Source: a bacterium | Lineage (GTDB): Bacteria > Verrucomicrobiota > Verrucomicrobiia > Limisphaerales > UBA11358 | NCBI GenBank assembly: GCA_021780375.1 | Contig: JAJXYT010000128.1 | Coordinates: forward strand, 1 to 37,962 | Direction: 5' to 3' | Length of the DNA stretch: 37,962 nt | Part shown: one piece after another, positions 16,403 to 24,110 of the stretch | How the letters are laid out: the number at the start of each line of letters is the position of its first letter | Numbering within the stretch: the stretch's first letter is position 1 | The notes under the pieces: generated by a model | What the model was told of the DNA's origin: nothing | Database searches by the model: none | Seen by the model: only the letters and a program-made list of their open reading frames with translations | Program-made: the position numbers and the translations under genes

Positions 16403-17116
16403 TCAGGCCTTTTCCCGGTGACGCAACCGGCGTTCCTGTCTTTTAACTTCGCCGCTTAACAGTTCTTCCGCCGACCAGCCATGGCGCTGCGCCAGTTCCG
16501 CCAGTCCAAAAAGCTCCCGGGCCAAAGCTGTTTTGCTGGTTTTTTTCCGGTAGGGACGCGTCCGGTCCCGAAAGCTTTCGGGGTGAACTGCGCGTCCGGC
16601 GGCGCGGCAGCGCCGCCCGGCCGCCGGCTGGCCGTCGGCAAAGACCTTGCGCGCTTTCTTGACGAGTTTTTCGGCGCGCAACAGCGCGGGCAGATATTTC
16701 GGGATGCCGTCGAATGCCGAAGCGCGTTCGTGCCGCGTTCCTTTTTTTTCCGCGCGTTTGATCTTTTCCCAGTTCGCCCACACTTCGTCCACGCCCTTGA
16801 CTTTCGTTTTGCCAAAGACGTGCGGATGCCGGCGCACCAGTTTTTCCACGATCAACCGGCCGACCTTTTCGAAATCAAACGCACCGCGTTCGCGCGCCAA
16901 CTGGCAATGGAAAACCACCTGCAACAGCAGGTCGCCGAGTTCCTCCGCCATTTCGTGATCGTCCCCGGCCTCGATGGCGTCAATCAGTTCATAGACCTCC
17001 TCGATGGCATGGCGCCGGAGCGTCATATGGCTCTGCTCGCGGTCCCACGGACAGCCCGTCGGCGAGCGCAGCCGGGCCATGACTTTGATCAAATCTTCAA
17101 TGGCAGAAGTTTTCAT
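16403..17116 (-). CDS. mazG: MazG-type nucleoside triphosphate pyrophosphohydrolase with disrupted C-terminal domain
   Basis: This 237-residue protein hydrolyses NTPs to NMP and pyrophosphate as a house-cleaning or stress enzyme. The N-terminal MazG domain is intact: LRSPTGCPWD, metal-binding IEEVYEL (Glu39, Glu40, Glu43) and EELGD (Glu58/59, Asp62), RRHPHVFG and WEKIKRAEK. After AEKLVKKARKVF the usual second domain is replaced by an Arg-rich stretch (about 162-191), coded by palindromic repeats at 16546..16624. The frame then returns to ARELFGLAELAQRHGWSAEELL, resembling the family's last helices. The ATG at 17116 is preferred; the upstream in-frame extension is phrase-repeat sequence. It is likely co-transcribed with proB upstream. 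Confidence 0.85.
   Translation of the reverse strand: MKTSAIEDLIKVMARLRSPTGCPWDREQSHMTLRRHAIEEVYELIDAIEAGDDHEMAEELGDLLLQVVFHCQLARERGAFDFEKVGRLIVEKLVRRHPHVFGKTKVKGVDEVWANWEKIKRAEKKGTRHERASAFDGIPKYLPALLRAEKLVKKARKVFADGQPAAGRRCRAAGRAVHPESFRDRTRPYRKKTSKTALARELFGLAELAQRHGWSAEELLSGEVKRQERRLRHREKA
16546..16624. repeat. Palindromic repeat block inside mazG
   Basis: It contains a perfect 16-bp palindrome CCCGAAAGCTTTCGGG (16567-16582). It also contains a hairpin with arms GGCGGCGC and GCGCCGCC and a GGCA loop (16598-16617). Together with a flanking GGTAGGGACGCGTCC motif this looks like an inserted REP-type element read through in frame. Confidence 0.65.
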
Positions 17117-17119
17117 TCG

Positions 17120-17236
17120 GAAACATTCAACATCCAACATCCAAAGCTCAACATTCAACGCTCGACATTCAAGAAAACCAAATCAACATCCGCGAGCAGC
17201 CAAATTGGACGTTGGCAGTTGAATGTTGAGCGTTTT
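17120..17236. repeat. Phrase-type repeat between proB and mazG
   Basis: It consists of variants of CAACATTCAAC, CATCCAACATCC, CTCAACATTCAACG and TTGAATGTTGAGCG, the last in inverted orientation. The same family appears at 13384..13425, where it codes the tail of an ABC transporter. Confidence 0.7.
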
Positions 17237-17241
17237 CAAAT

Positions 17242-18318
17242 TCACAAAATCACCAGGTCATCCCGGTGCACGAGTTCCTCCTTGGGCAGTTTGCGGGCGC
17301 GGACGGCGGCGGAATCGAACCGCGCAATGCCGCGCGCAAATTCCGTCCCGTTCAAATCGCAAATCCGCACCACGTCGCCGCCGGCGAAATCGCCTTCGCA
17401 GCGCGCGACCCCCGGCGGCAGCAGGCTCTTGCCTTTCTCGCGCAACGCCAGTTTCGCGCCGTCATCCACAAATAACGCCCCTTTGGGATGATGAAAGAAC
17501 GCAATCCAGCGCTTCCGTCCCTGGAGCCGTTTTTCCGGCGCCACAAACAACGTGCCTTCGTCTCCCCCGGCGAGAATTTGCGCCAGCACGTTTTTCTTCC
17601 GGCCGGAGGCGATGACCAGCGGGATGCCGGAACGCACCACGATTTTCGCGGCTTCAATCTTCGATCTCATGCCGCCCACGGCGGTTTCGCTGTCGGTGCC
17701 GCGCGCGATTTTTTCCAGGACGGAATCAATTTTTTCAATGACGGAAATGGTTTTGGGATTGGCTTTGCCGAAATTTTCGAGGACGCCGTCCACGGTGGTG
17801 AGAATCACCAGCAAATCGGCGGGCAGCAAGGACGCGACCAGGGCGGACAATTTGTCGTTGTCGCCGAATTTCAACTCGGTGGTGGAGACGGCGTCGTTTT
17901 CGTTGATCACCGGCACGATGCCGCGGCCCAGCAGGGTGACGAGGGTGTTGCGGGCGTTGAGGTGGCGCTCATGGTGTTCGAGGTCGTCGTGGGTGAGCAG
18001 CACTTGCGCGACGTGCAGGTGGTGCTGCGCGAACAGTTCCGCGTAGGTGGCCATGAGCCGCGACTGGCCGATGGCCGCGCAGGCCTGCAATTCGGCGAGT
18101 TCGGTCGGGCGTTTGTCCAAGCTCAGCACGCCCATGCCCGCGCCGACGGCGCCGGAGGTGACCAGCACGATTTCCCGTCCGGCCTGGCGTTGTCCGGCGA
18201 TTTGCGCGACGAGCTGCGCCAACTGCGCCGGATCGGGCTGCTTGCGGCTGTCCGTAAGCACACCCGTGCCGAATTTCACGACGATGCGGGCGGCGAACTG
18301 GAGCGATTCACGATGCAC
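17242..18318 (-). CDS. proB: Glutamate 5-kinase
   Basis: This 358-residue protein phosphorylates glutamate with ATP, the first step of proline synthesis, in the cytoplasm. The amino-acid-kinase domain shows VVKFGTGVLT near residue 13, VTSGAVGAGM near 54, GIVPVINENDAVS near 133, FGDNDKLSA near 150, TTVDGV near 172 and GGMRSKIEAAKI near 217. The last ~85 residues (HPKGALFVDDGAKLAL through GIARF) form a PUA domain, as in the long form of ProB. Length is normal. proA is not in the window. Confidence 0.95.
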   Translation of the reverse strand: MHRESLQFAARIVVKFGTGVLTDSRKQPDPAQLAQLVAQIAGQRQAGREIVLVTSGAVGAGMGVLSLDKRPTELAELQACAAIGQSRLMATYAELFAQHHLHVAQVLLTHDDLEHHERHLNARNTLVTLLGRGIVPVINENDAVSTTELKFGDNDKLSALVASLLPADLLVILTTVDGVLENFGKANPKTISVIEKIDSVLEKIARGTDSETAVGGMRSKIEAAKIVVRSGIPLVIASGRKKNVLAQILAGGDEGTLFVAPEKRLQGRKRWIAFFHHPKGALFVDDGAKLALREKGKSLLPPGVARCEGDFAGGDVVRICDLNGTEFARGIARFDSAAVRARKLPKEELVHRDDLVIL

Positions 18319-18586
18319 GCGCTGAGATTAGAAAAAAATTGGCGCTCGGAAAATGTTAAAATGGCGGACGACTTGGTTTGAGTGCGTCTTATTTTCTTGC
18401 CGGGGTGTGGCGGGTTTCTCCGCTCGTATCCCGGATTCCCCCCGTCCGCTGGCGCCCGGAGACTTTGGGCGCCGCCGATTTATCTTTGGAGCACACTTTG
18501 CAAAGTGTGCTCTGGCGACAAACCGGACGATCAAACAGGTTTGGGAACTGCTCGGGACTACGTCTGCAACCGCAAGAGACGCCCTC
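18319..18586. other. Intergenic region with a perfect palindrome
   Basis: No supported gene is visible. The notable element is the 24-bp perfect palindrome at 18489..18512. The rest is unremarkable GC-rich sequence. Confidence 0.5.
18489..18512. repeat. 24-bp perfect palindrome
   Basis: GAGCACACTTTG is immediately followed by its exact reverse complement CAAAGTGTGCTC. It lies between the AsmA-like gene and proB, 77 bases past the stop of the former on the minus strand. It could be a regulator site or a REP-type cruciform unit. Confidence 0.75.
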
Positions 18587-19279
18587 TCAGCGTCCGAGCA
18601 GTTTGAGAATGCCCGGCCCCGAATTTTTCCGGTCGGACAATGAACTGAAAAAATCGCCGCTGCGCAGAGCAATGAATGCCGCCAGCCCCCCCAGGTCGGC
18701 CGGTGACTTCACGTTTTTGAGCACGCAATTCTGGATGCCGATGGTTTGGGTGCGATTGTTCCGCTGATTGTTCAAATCAATGTATCGGGCGGTGCCGATG
18801 GAGACGTTCAACACGTCAATGCCCGTGAATTTGAGGCCGGTCTGCCTGGTGAACGATTCGCCGGCGCGGCCACTGGTTTTTTTCGGGGACGCGGACAGGC
18901 CGAGGGAAAAGATATTGGTCTGCCCCGCCTGATTTTTGACGACGTCCAGCTCGCCCAGATTGAAACGCAGCAGCGTGATATGCAATTCGTGCCGGGCCAA
19001 CGCGGCGGGGTCGTATTCCGCATGAATTTCCCGGATATCGAGAAACGGTGTGCCGGCAAAAGCCGGCGGATTGTAAAGCCGGAAGTTCCGGATCGTTACC
19101 GTCGGTTTGGCCAGGCCAACGGAAAAACTTCCAATCTCGGCATCCATGCCGGTCTGGGCACGAATCTGGTGTTCGAGATAAACCCGCAGAATCGCGTTGC
19201 GCGCCAACAGCAGGATGACCACCAGCGCCGCCGCCAGAATGGCGAGGCGGAGCAGCCATTTGAAAAGCCACTTAATCAT
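18587..19279 (-). CDS. AsmA-like membrane-anchored protein
   Basis: This 230-residue protein has a basic N-terminus and one membrane helix (about residues 10-29, LLRLAILAAALVVILLL). It then has the typical AsmA start: a short helix (RVYLEHQIRAQTGMDAEIGSFSVGL, split over about 32-56), PTVTIRNFRLYNPP, FLDIREIHAEYD and LGELDVVKN. AsmA-family proteins sit in the inner membrane with a periplasmic beta-rich part and affect lipid or outer-membrane homeostasis. This one is short, essentially the N-terminal AsmA module alone. It is flanked by phrase repeats. Confidence 0.75.
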   Translation of the reverse strand: MIKWLFKWLLRLAILAAALVVILLLARNAILRVYLEHQIRAQTGMDAEIGSFSVGLAKPTVTIRNFRLYNPPAFAGTPFLDIREIHAEYDPAALARHELHITLLRFNLGELDVVKNQAGQTNIFSLGLSASPKKTSGRAGESFTRQTGLKFTGIDVLNVSIGTARYIDLNNQRNNRTQTIGIQNCVLKNVKSPADLGGLAAFIALRSGDFFSSLSDRKNSGPGILKLLGR

Positions 19280-19356
19280 TTACAATTGACGATATACGAT
19301 TGACGCGCCGCATCGAATGACGAACCAATCGTAAATCGCAAATCCCGAATCGTAAA
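19280..19356. repeat. Phrase-type repeat between AsmA-like and zinc-ribbon genes
   Basis: Variants of CAATTGACGATATACGATTG, CAATCGTAAATCGCAAATC and GAATCGTAAATCAT follow one another. The same family occurs at 25624..25656 and 26655..26724. Confidence 0.7.
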
Positions 19357-19965
19357 TCATATTGCCACGTCTTCGGGCCGCACTTCGAGGCATTCGTCCT
19401 GGTCTTCCCAGATGATGGCCGGATAAAGATTCAACAATTGCGGCGCCAGGTCGCGGCCCGCGCGCGAGAGGAATTGCTCGGCCTCTTTGGCCGCGTTCTC
19501 ATACGCCGCATCGTAATTGCTGACGCGGTGGCGCTGGCGGTCATCCCAATGTGCGACCGCGTGGACGGGTTCGTATTGTTTGGCCCACGCATCGAGCCCG
19601 GGCCGGGCCTCGGCGGCAATTTCGTCAAACGGCACGAGCGTTTCGTTGCAATGCTGGCAGATGAGGCCGGATTCCCGCACGTCGCGGGTGAGCAGCGGCA
19701 GAAACGGCGCGCGGCAGCAGGGTGATTCCGTGTAGGCGACCGGCGGTGTGGCCAGCCGCTTGAACCAGATTTGCCGGTTGTGGGCCAGTTGCGCCCCCAG
19801 CCGGTACGCGCCGACGAGCGGATGCGACAATCGCCACGCCCGGCCTTCCAGTTGGCCCAGCGTTTGGGCCAGCCAGCGCGCCAGGGTGAGGTCGTCCCAT
19901 TGCTCAAACAGCCGGCCGTATTCCTGCCAGAGGCGGTCGAGCGGTGAATCTGATTCAAATGCCAT
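19357..19965 (-). CDS. Conserved hypothetical protein with a zinc-ribbon-like segment
   Basis: This 202-residue protein begins MAFESDSPLDRLWQEYG. The N-terminal half is helical and rich in Trp/Leu. A Cys-pair segment in the middle (PCCRAPFLP and, 20 residues on, LICQHCNETL) could bind one zinc. The C-terminal half contains HWDDRQRHRVSNYD and ends DECLEVRPEDVAI. There is no signal peptide or membrane segment, so it is probably cytoplasmic. I recognise no catalytic motif. The frame is open far upstream, but only from this ATG does the sequence look protein-like. It is divergent from the Bat operon. Confidence 0.7.
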   Translation of the reverse strand: MAFESDSPLDRLWQEYGRLFEQWDDLTLARWLAQTLGQLEGRAWRLSHPLVGAYRLGAQLAHNRQIWFKRLATPPVAYTESPCCRAPFLPLLTRDVRESGLICQHCNETLVPFDEIAAEARPGLDAWAKQYEPVHAVAHWDDRQRHRVSNYDAAYENAAKEAEQFLSRAGRDLAPQLLNLYPAIIWEDQDECLEVRPEDVAI

Positions 19966-20200
19966 GCCGCAGCAGGATGACGCGGGAAAAAAGTTTTGTC
20001 GAGCGGCGTTGCAATCTACACTGTGTCGACCGGCGTAAAAGGTTAATGCTGATGAAGTCGGAAGGCCGGTTGGCGATGAACTCGCGCCGATTGTGAACAT
20101 TTTGGGATGCGAATTGTCTTTTCTATTGTCTGAGATGAACCATTGTGCACGACCGATTGCGAAATGGGGACAGGTGGACCAGGAACGTAAAGTGTTTGGA

Positions 20201-22048
20201 ATGGAACGTTTACGATGGAAAAGTTTTCTCCGTTGGCGCGACCGCAGATCAAGTTTGATGCCGGTCGCCGCCGTTTTTTGCCTGCTCCTGTGGTGGCTCG
20301 GCGCCACCCCGGCGCATGCGGCCAGTTTCACCGCGTCGCTGGACAACGATACGCTGACCTTGGGCCAAAGCGCGACCTTGTCGCTGACCTTTGAAGGCGG
20401 CTCGCCCAAGAATACGCCGGTGCTGCCCGACATTCCCGGCCTGCAAATTTCCTACGTCGGCCCTTCGAGCCAGTTCAGCTTCATCAACGGCCAGACGAGT
20501 TCGACGGTGACGCACCATTTCACCGTCACCCCGCAACGGACCGGCGACTTTGTGATTCCTGCGCTCACCGCCGAGGTGGATGGAGTGCGGCTGACCAGCC
20601 AGCCGCTGCAATTGAGGGTGGTTCAACCCAGCGTGGCGTCAACGTCGCAAATCAATTCCGGTTCGCAGATCGCCTTCATGAAACTCATGGTGCCCGAGGA
20701 CAAGGTTTACGTGGGCGAAGCCCTCACCGCCAGACTGGAGATTTATCTGCGCGATGATGTGCGTAATTTTGGCAATTTTCAATTGACCGGCGCGCCCGCC
20801 GATGGCTTTACCGTGGGCAAGCTGCGCGAGGAACCGGCCCAGCGCGCACAAATCGGCAACCGGGTTTACACCGTCGTGCCGGTTTCCATGGCCTTGACCG
20901 CCACCCGGACCGGCACGTTGAGCGTGGGTCCGTTGACGGCCAACCTGGTCCTGGTGGTTGCCTCCCCGAATCGATCCAGTGATCCGTTTTTTCAGCAATT
21001 CGGCATTCGTGATCCCTTCGGAAATCCCGGCGGGGCGCAACAGCAAATCTCGCTGGCCACCGAAATGGTAAACGTTCCCTCTCTGCCGCTGCCCACGCAA
21101 AACGTGCCGCCGGGTTTCAACGGTGCGATTGGCCAATACACGATGGCCGTTACCGCCGGGCCGACCAACGTGGCCGTCGGCGATCCCATCACCGTGCGCA
21201 TCCAGATTTCCGGCCGGGGCGATCTGGGTTCGCTCACGTTGCCCAATCAGCCGGCCTGGCATGACTTTACCATTTATCCGGCCACCTCAAAGGTGGCGAC
21301 GGCCAATCCACTCGGTTTGCAGGGCACCAAGACCTTTGAAGAAATTGTCGCGCCGCAAAACTCGGATGTCCACGAGCTGCCGTCTTTTGCCTTCAGCTAC
21401 TTTGATCCGGACACGGGCAATTATCGTACGCTCACGGAGCCGCCGGTGGCGTTGGCAGTCCGTTCCGCCGGGGCTACGCCCGTGCCCACCCTCGCTGCCA
21501 CTCAAACCGCCAATCCGCAAAGCCCGGCCCGGCCGGAGGACATTTTGCCAATCAAGGATGACTTGGGCGCGCTGGCTCACGCCGGGCCGCCGTTGATCAC
21601 CCGGCCGGCATTTCTCGCCCTGCAAACCGTGCCGGTTCTGGCGTGGCTGGCCGCTTTCGTCTGGCGCAAACGCACGGATCGTCTGGCAAACAATCCACGG
21701 CTGCGCCGGCAACGGCAGGTCGCGCAACGGGTCCGCGACGGCCTGAGCGACTTGCGCCGGCTGGCAACGGAGAACCATTCCGACGAATTTTTCGCGGCGT
21801 TGTTTCGTCTGTTGCAGGAACAACTGGGCGAACGGCTGGATCTGCCGGCATCTTCCATCACCGAAGCCGTGGTTGAAGAGCGGTTGGTGCCCCTCGATCT
21901 GCCGGAGCCGGCATTGAACGGCTTGCGCGACCTGTTCCAGCTTTGCAACCAGGCGCGCTATGCGCCGATTCGCGGGAGTGCGGAATTGAATTCGGTCGTC
22001 GGGCGGTTTGAAAAAGTCATCGGCGAACTCCAGGAGTTGAAGGCATGA
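20201..22048 (+). CDS. batD: BatD-type membrane protein, first gene of the Bat operon
   Basis: This 615-residue protein has a signal segment (about residues 20-40, ending AHAAS). Repeated beta-sandwich domains of the oxygen-tolerance/BatD family follow: SFTASLDNDTLTLGQSATL, VPEDKVYVGEALTARLEIYL, TAGPTNVAVGDPITVRIQISG. A transmembrane helix lies near ALQTVPVLAWLAAFVW. A cytoplasmic helical tail of ~125 residues follows (RLRRQRQVAQRVRDGLSDL, EFFAALFRLLQEQLGERL). BatD proteins act in the envelope together with VWA-domain Bat proteins and a MoxR ATPase. Placing it before moxR is unusual. ATG at 20201 was chosen as the nearest start before the signal segment; others lie upstream. Confidence 0.85.
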   Translation: MERLRWKSFLRWRDRRSSLMPVAAVFCLLLWWLGATPAHAASFTASLDNDTLTLGQSATLSLTFEGGSPKNTPVLPDIPGLQISYVGPSSQFSFINGQTSSTVTHHFTVTPQRTGDFVIPALTAEVDGVRLTSQPLQLRVVQPSVASTSQINSGSQIAFMKLMVPEDKVYVGEALTARLEIYLRDDVRNFGNFQLTGAPADGFTVGKLREEPAQRAQIGNRVYTVVPVSMALTATRTGTLSVGPLTANLVLVVASPNRSSDPFFQQFGIRDPFGNPGGAQQQISLATEMVNVPSLPLPTQNVPPGFNGAIGQYTMAVTAGPTNVAVGDPITVRIQISGRGDLGSLTLPNQPAWHDFTIYPATSKVATANPLGLQGTKTFEEIVAPQNSDVHELPSFAFSYFDPDTGNYRTLTEPPVALAVRSAGATPVPTLAATQTANPQSPARPEDILPIKDDLGALAHAGPPLITRPAFLALQTVPVLAWLAAFVWRKRTDRLANNPRLRRQRQVAQRVRDGLSDLRRLATENHSDEFFAALFRLLQEQLGERLDLPASSITEAVVEERLVPLDLPEPALNGLRDLFQLCNQARYAPIRGSAELNSVVGRFEKVIGELQELKA

Positions 22049-22860
22049 AATTCCGATCCTGCAGCAGCGAACGTCAGTTCGCTCTAATTAAGACAAAGCA
22101 TGAGCCGACTCACGTCGGCTGCTCCAAAATTTTCATTTTACTGTTTGCGCTGTTTTTTGCCGGAAACCTTCTCGCGGCGGACGTTCCGGCTGATTTCAAC
22201 GCGGCGAACAAACTTTACGCCGAAGGCAAGTTCGGCCCGGCGGCCGGCGCCTACGAAAAGATCCTGCAGTCCGGCGTCGCTTCACCGGCGCTGTGGTTCA
22301 ATTACGGCAACGCGGAATTCAAGCTGGGACAACCGGGCCGCGCCATCGCCGCCTATCGGCGGGCGGAATTGCTGGCGCCGCGGGATGCGGAAGTGCGGGC
22401 CAATCTGGCGTTCGTGCGCAATCAGGTTGCTGGTCCGACGTTGCGCCAAAGCCGCTGGGAAGATTGGCTTGGCGCCTTGTCGCTCGATGAATGGACCATG
22501 CTGGCGGCCGGGGCGTTCTGGCTGGCGTTCGTCCTCCTGGCTTTGAGGCAAATGCAGCCTGCCTGGCGCCCGCGGCTGCGCGGGCTGACGTCGGGTATTA
22601 TCCTCCTGACGATTTTGTCCTGCGCCGGTCTGGGTACGGCAGCGACGACACATTATTCAAAGCCAACCGCGGTCGTCATTGAAGCGGAAGCCACGGCGCG
22701 CAGCGGGCCATTTGCCGAGGCGCAGGACGCATTCAAAGCGCAGAATGGCGCGGAATTGGCCGTGCTCGGCCGGCGCAACGACTGGCTGCAAGTGGCCGAC
22801 GGTTCGGGACGCATCGGCTGGTTGCCGGTAAAGCAGGTGGAGATTCTACCGGGTGCGTAA
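22045..22860 (+). CDS. BatE-like protein with TPR and SH3-like domains
   Basis: This 271-residue protein has its start overlapping the batD stop as ATGA. A signal-like helix (KIFILLFALFFAGNLLAA) begins only at residue 29; the preceding residues are coded by two palindromes (22066..22120). TPR-like repeats cover about 45-125 (NAANKLYAEGKFGPAAGAYEKI, WFNYGNAEFKLGQ). Two membrane helices follow (TMLAAGAFWLAFVLLAL; SGIILLTILSCAGLG). The C-terminal ~65 residues resemble a bacterial SH3 domain (ATARSGP, GAELAVLGRRNDWLQV, GRIGWLP). The domain order matches BatE of aerotolerance operons. An alternative start nearer residue 25 is possible but has no obvious codon. Confidence 0.8.
   Translation: MKFRSCSSERQFALIKTKHEPTHVGCSKIFILLFALFFAGNLLAADVPADFNAANKLYAEGKFGPAAGAYEKILQSGVASPALWFNYGNAEFKLGQPGRAIAAYRRAELLAPRDAEVRANLAFVRNQVAGPTLRQSRWEDWLGALSLDEWTMLAAGAFWLAFVLLALRQMQPAWRPRLRGLTSGIILLTILSCAGLGTAATTHYSKPTAVVIEAEATARSGPFAEAQDAFKAQNGAELAVLGRRNDWLQVADGSGRIGWLPVKQVEILPGA
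22066..22120. repeat. Double-hairpin repeat coding the N-terminus of the BatE-like protein
   Basis: The first perfect hairpin has arms AGCGAAC and GTTCGCT around GTCA (22066-22083). The second has arms AGCCGAC and GTCGGCT around TCAC (22103-22120). They are 19 bases apart and lie in the first 26 codons. Confidence 0.7.
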
Positions 22861-22870
22861 AGTTTTTCAT

Positions 22871-22937
22871 GGTGGGGCGAGCGTCCTCGCGAGCCGGAGC
22901 AATTATCAAGACGGCTCGCCAGTAGTCTCGCCCCACC
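22871..22937. repeat. REPIN-like palindromic element before moxR
   Basis: Ends GGTGGGGCGA and TCGCCCCACC are perfectly inverted. Both 26-base ends match the element at 600..676 with about one or two differences each, while the centre (about 15 bases, AATTATCAAGA and flanks) is unrelated. It lies 11 bases after the BatE-like stop and may separate two transcript segments of the operon. Confidence 0.8.
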
Positions 22938-23009
22938 GGATAAAGTTCGGTTGAACGCACTGAACAACTTGTTGTCACATTTTCGTTCACTGGAAAAATT
23001 AAGAAAAAA

Positions 23010-23999
23010 ATGAATACAGGAATCTCTGCCATCAACGAAACCGTCAAAGAAGCCAGCGCCTTCACCCATCCCCTGTTCAACGAACTGGGCAAAGTCATTG
23101 TCGGCCAGCAATATCTGGTCGAGCGGCTGGTCATCGGCCTGCTTGCCAACGGCCACGTGCTGCTGGAAGGCGTGCCCGGTCTGGCCAAGACCCTCTCGGT
23201 CAAATCGCTCGCCGCCTGCATCAACGTCAAGTTCGCACGGCTGCAATTCACGCCCGACATGCTGCCCGCCGACGTCATCGGCACGCAGATTTATAATCCG
23301 CAATCCGGCGGTTTCAGCACCCGCAAGGGACCGATCTTTGCCAATCTGATTCTGGCCGACGAAATCAACCGTGCGCCGGCCAAGGTGCAAAGCGCACTCC
23401 TTGAAGCGATGCAGGAGAAACAGGTTACCATTGGCGAACAGACGTTCAAACTGGAGGAACCGTTCCTCGTTTTGGCGACGCAAAATCCCATTGAACAGGA
23501 AGGCACGTATCCGTTGCCCGAGGCGCAGGTGGACCGGTTCATGTTGAAATTGAAAATCGGCTATCCGACGCGTGACGAAGAGCGGCACATTCTCGACCTG
23601 ATGGCCAGGACTTCCGGCACGCCCACCGCGAGCGTGGTCGTTGATCCGAAGGACATTCTCCGGGCGCGCGCCGTCATCAACGACATTTACGTGGACGACA
23701 AGGTGAAGGATTACATCGTGGATTTGGTTTGCGCCACGCGCGATCCCGACCACTACAAAATTGCCGTGAAGGATTTCATCCAGCTCGGCGCGTCGCCACG
23801 CGCGACCATCAACCTGACGCTGGCGGCGAAGGCATACGCCTTTCTCAAAGGCCGCGGCTACGTGACGCCGCAGGATGTGAAGAGCATCGGCATGGACGTG
23901 CTGCGTCACCGTGTGGCCATCACCTACGAAGCCGAGGCCGAGGAAAAAACCAGCGAAACGGTCGTACAGAAGATTTTTGATGAACTGCCGGTGCCATGA
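23010..23999 (+). CDS. moxR: MoxR-family AAA+ ATPase
   Basis: This 329-residue protein is a chaperone-like ATPase that acts with VWA-domain partners. Walker A is GVPGLAKT (about 58-65), Walker B is LILADEIN (about 112-119) and sensor-1 is ATQNPIEQEGTYPLPEAQVDRF (about 155-176). A C-terminal helical lid (LGASPRATINL, YVTPQDVK) is as in the AAA_3/AAA_lid_2 pair. Length is typical. A REPIN-like element separates it from batD and batE, and it is followed by a DUF58 gene, the usual MoxR partner. Confidence 0.95.
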   Translation: MNTGISAINETVKEASAFTHPLFNELGKVIVGQQYLVERLVIGLLANGHVLLEGVPGLAKTLSVKSLAACINVKFARLQFTPDMLPADVIGTQIYNPQSGGFSTRKGPIFANLILADEINRAPAKVQSALLEAMQEKQVTIGEQTFKLEEPFLVLATQNPIEQEGTYPLPEAQVDRFMLKLKIGYPTRDEERHILDLMARTSGTPTASVVVDPKDILRARAVINDIYVDDKVKDYIVDLVCATRDPDHYKIAVKDFIQLGASPRATINLTLAAKAYAFLKGRGYVTPQDVKSIGMDVLRHRVAITYEAEAEEKTSETVVQKIFDELPVP

Positions 24000-24002
24000 A
24001 CG

Positions 24003-24108
24003 AAGGCAGAAGGAAGAAGGAAGAATGAAGAGACAAATCGGCGACTTGGGTTCTGATTCAGGCGACGAAGCACGATTCTTCATTCTGCATTCTTACGTCT
24101 TCTTTTCC
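24003..24108. repeat. Phrase-type repeat between moxR and the DUF58 gene
   Basis: GAAGGCAGAAGGAAGAAGG and GAAGAATGAAGAG are followed, after a short centre, by ATTCTTCATTCTGCATTC and TTACGTCTTC. This is a reworded, roughly inverted pattern of A/G-rich and T/C-rich words, and it fills the whole gap between the two genes. Confidence 0.6.
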
Positions 24109-24110
24109 CC

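Noticed and set aside
18328-18672. Minus-strand frame of 114 codons between proB and the AsmA-like gene
   Set aside because: It overlaps the end of the AsmA-like gene and the perfect palindrome, with composition unlike a protein and no motif.
19966-20433. Long N-terminal extension of the zinc-ribbon protein
   Set aside because: It would run antisense through the batD start and signal peptide and has shuffled composition; the protein-like part begins at 19965.
24000-24110. Translational continuation from moxR into the DUF58 gene
   Set aside because: The stretch is a phrase repeat, and moxR ends with a normal C-terminus and stop at 23999.
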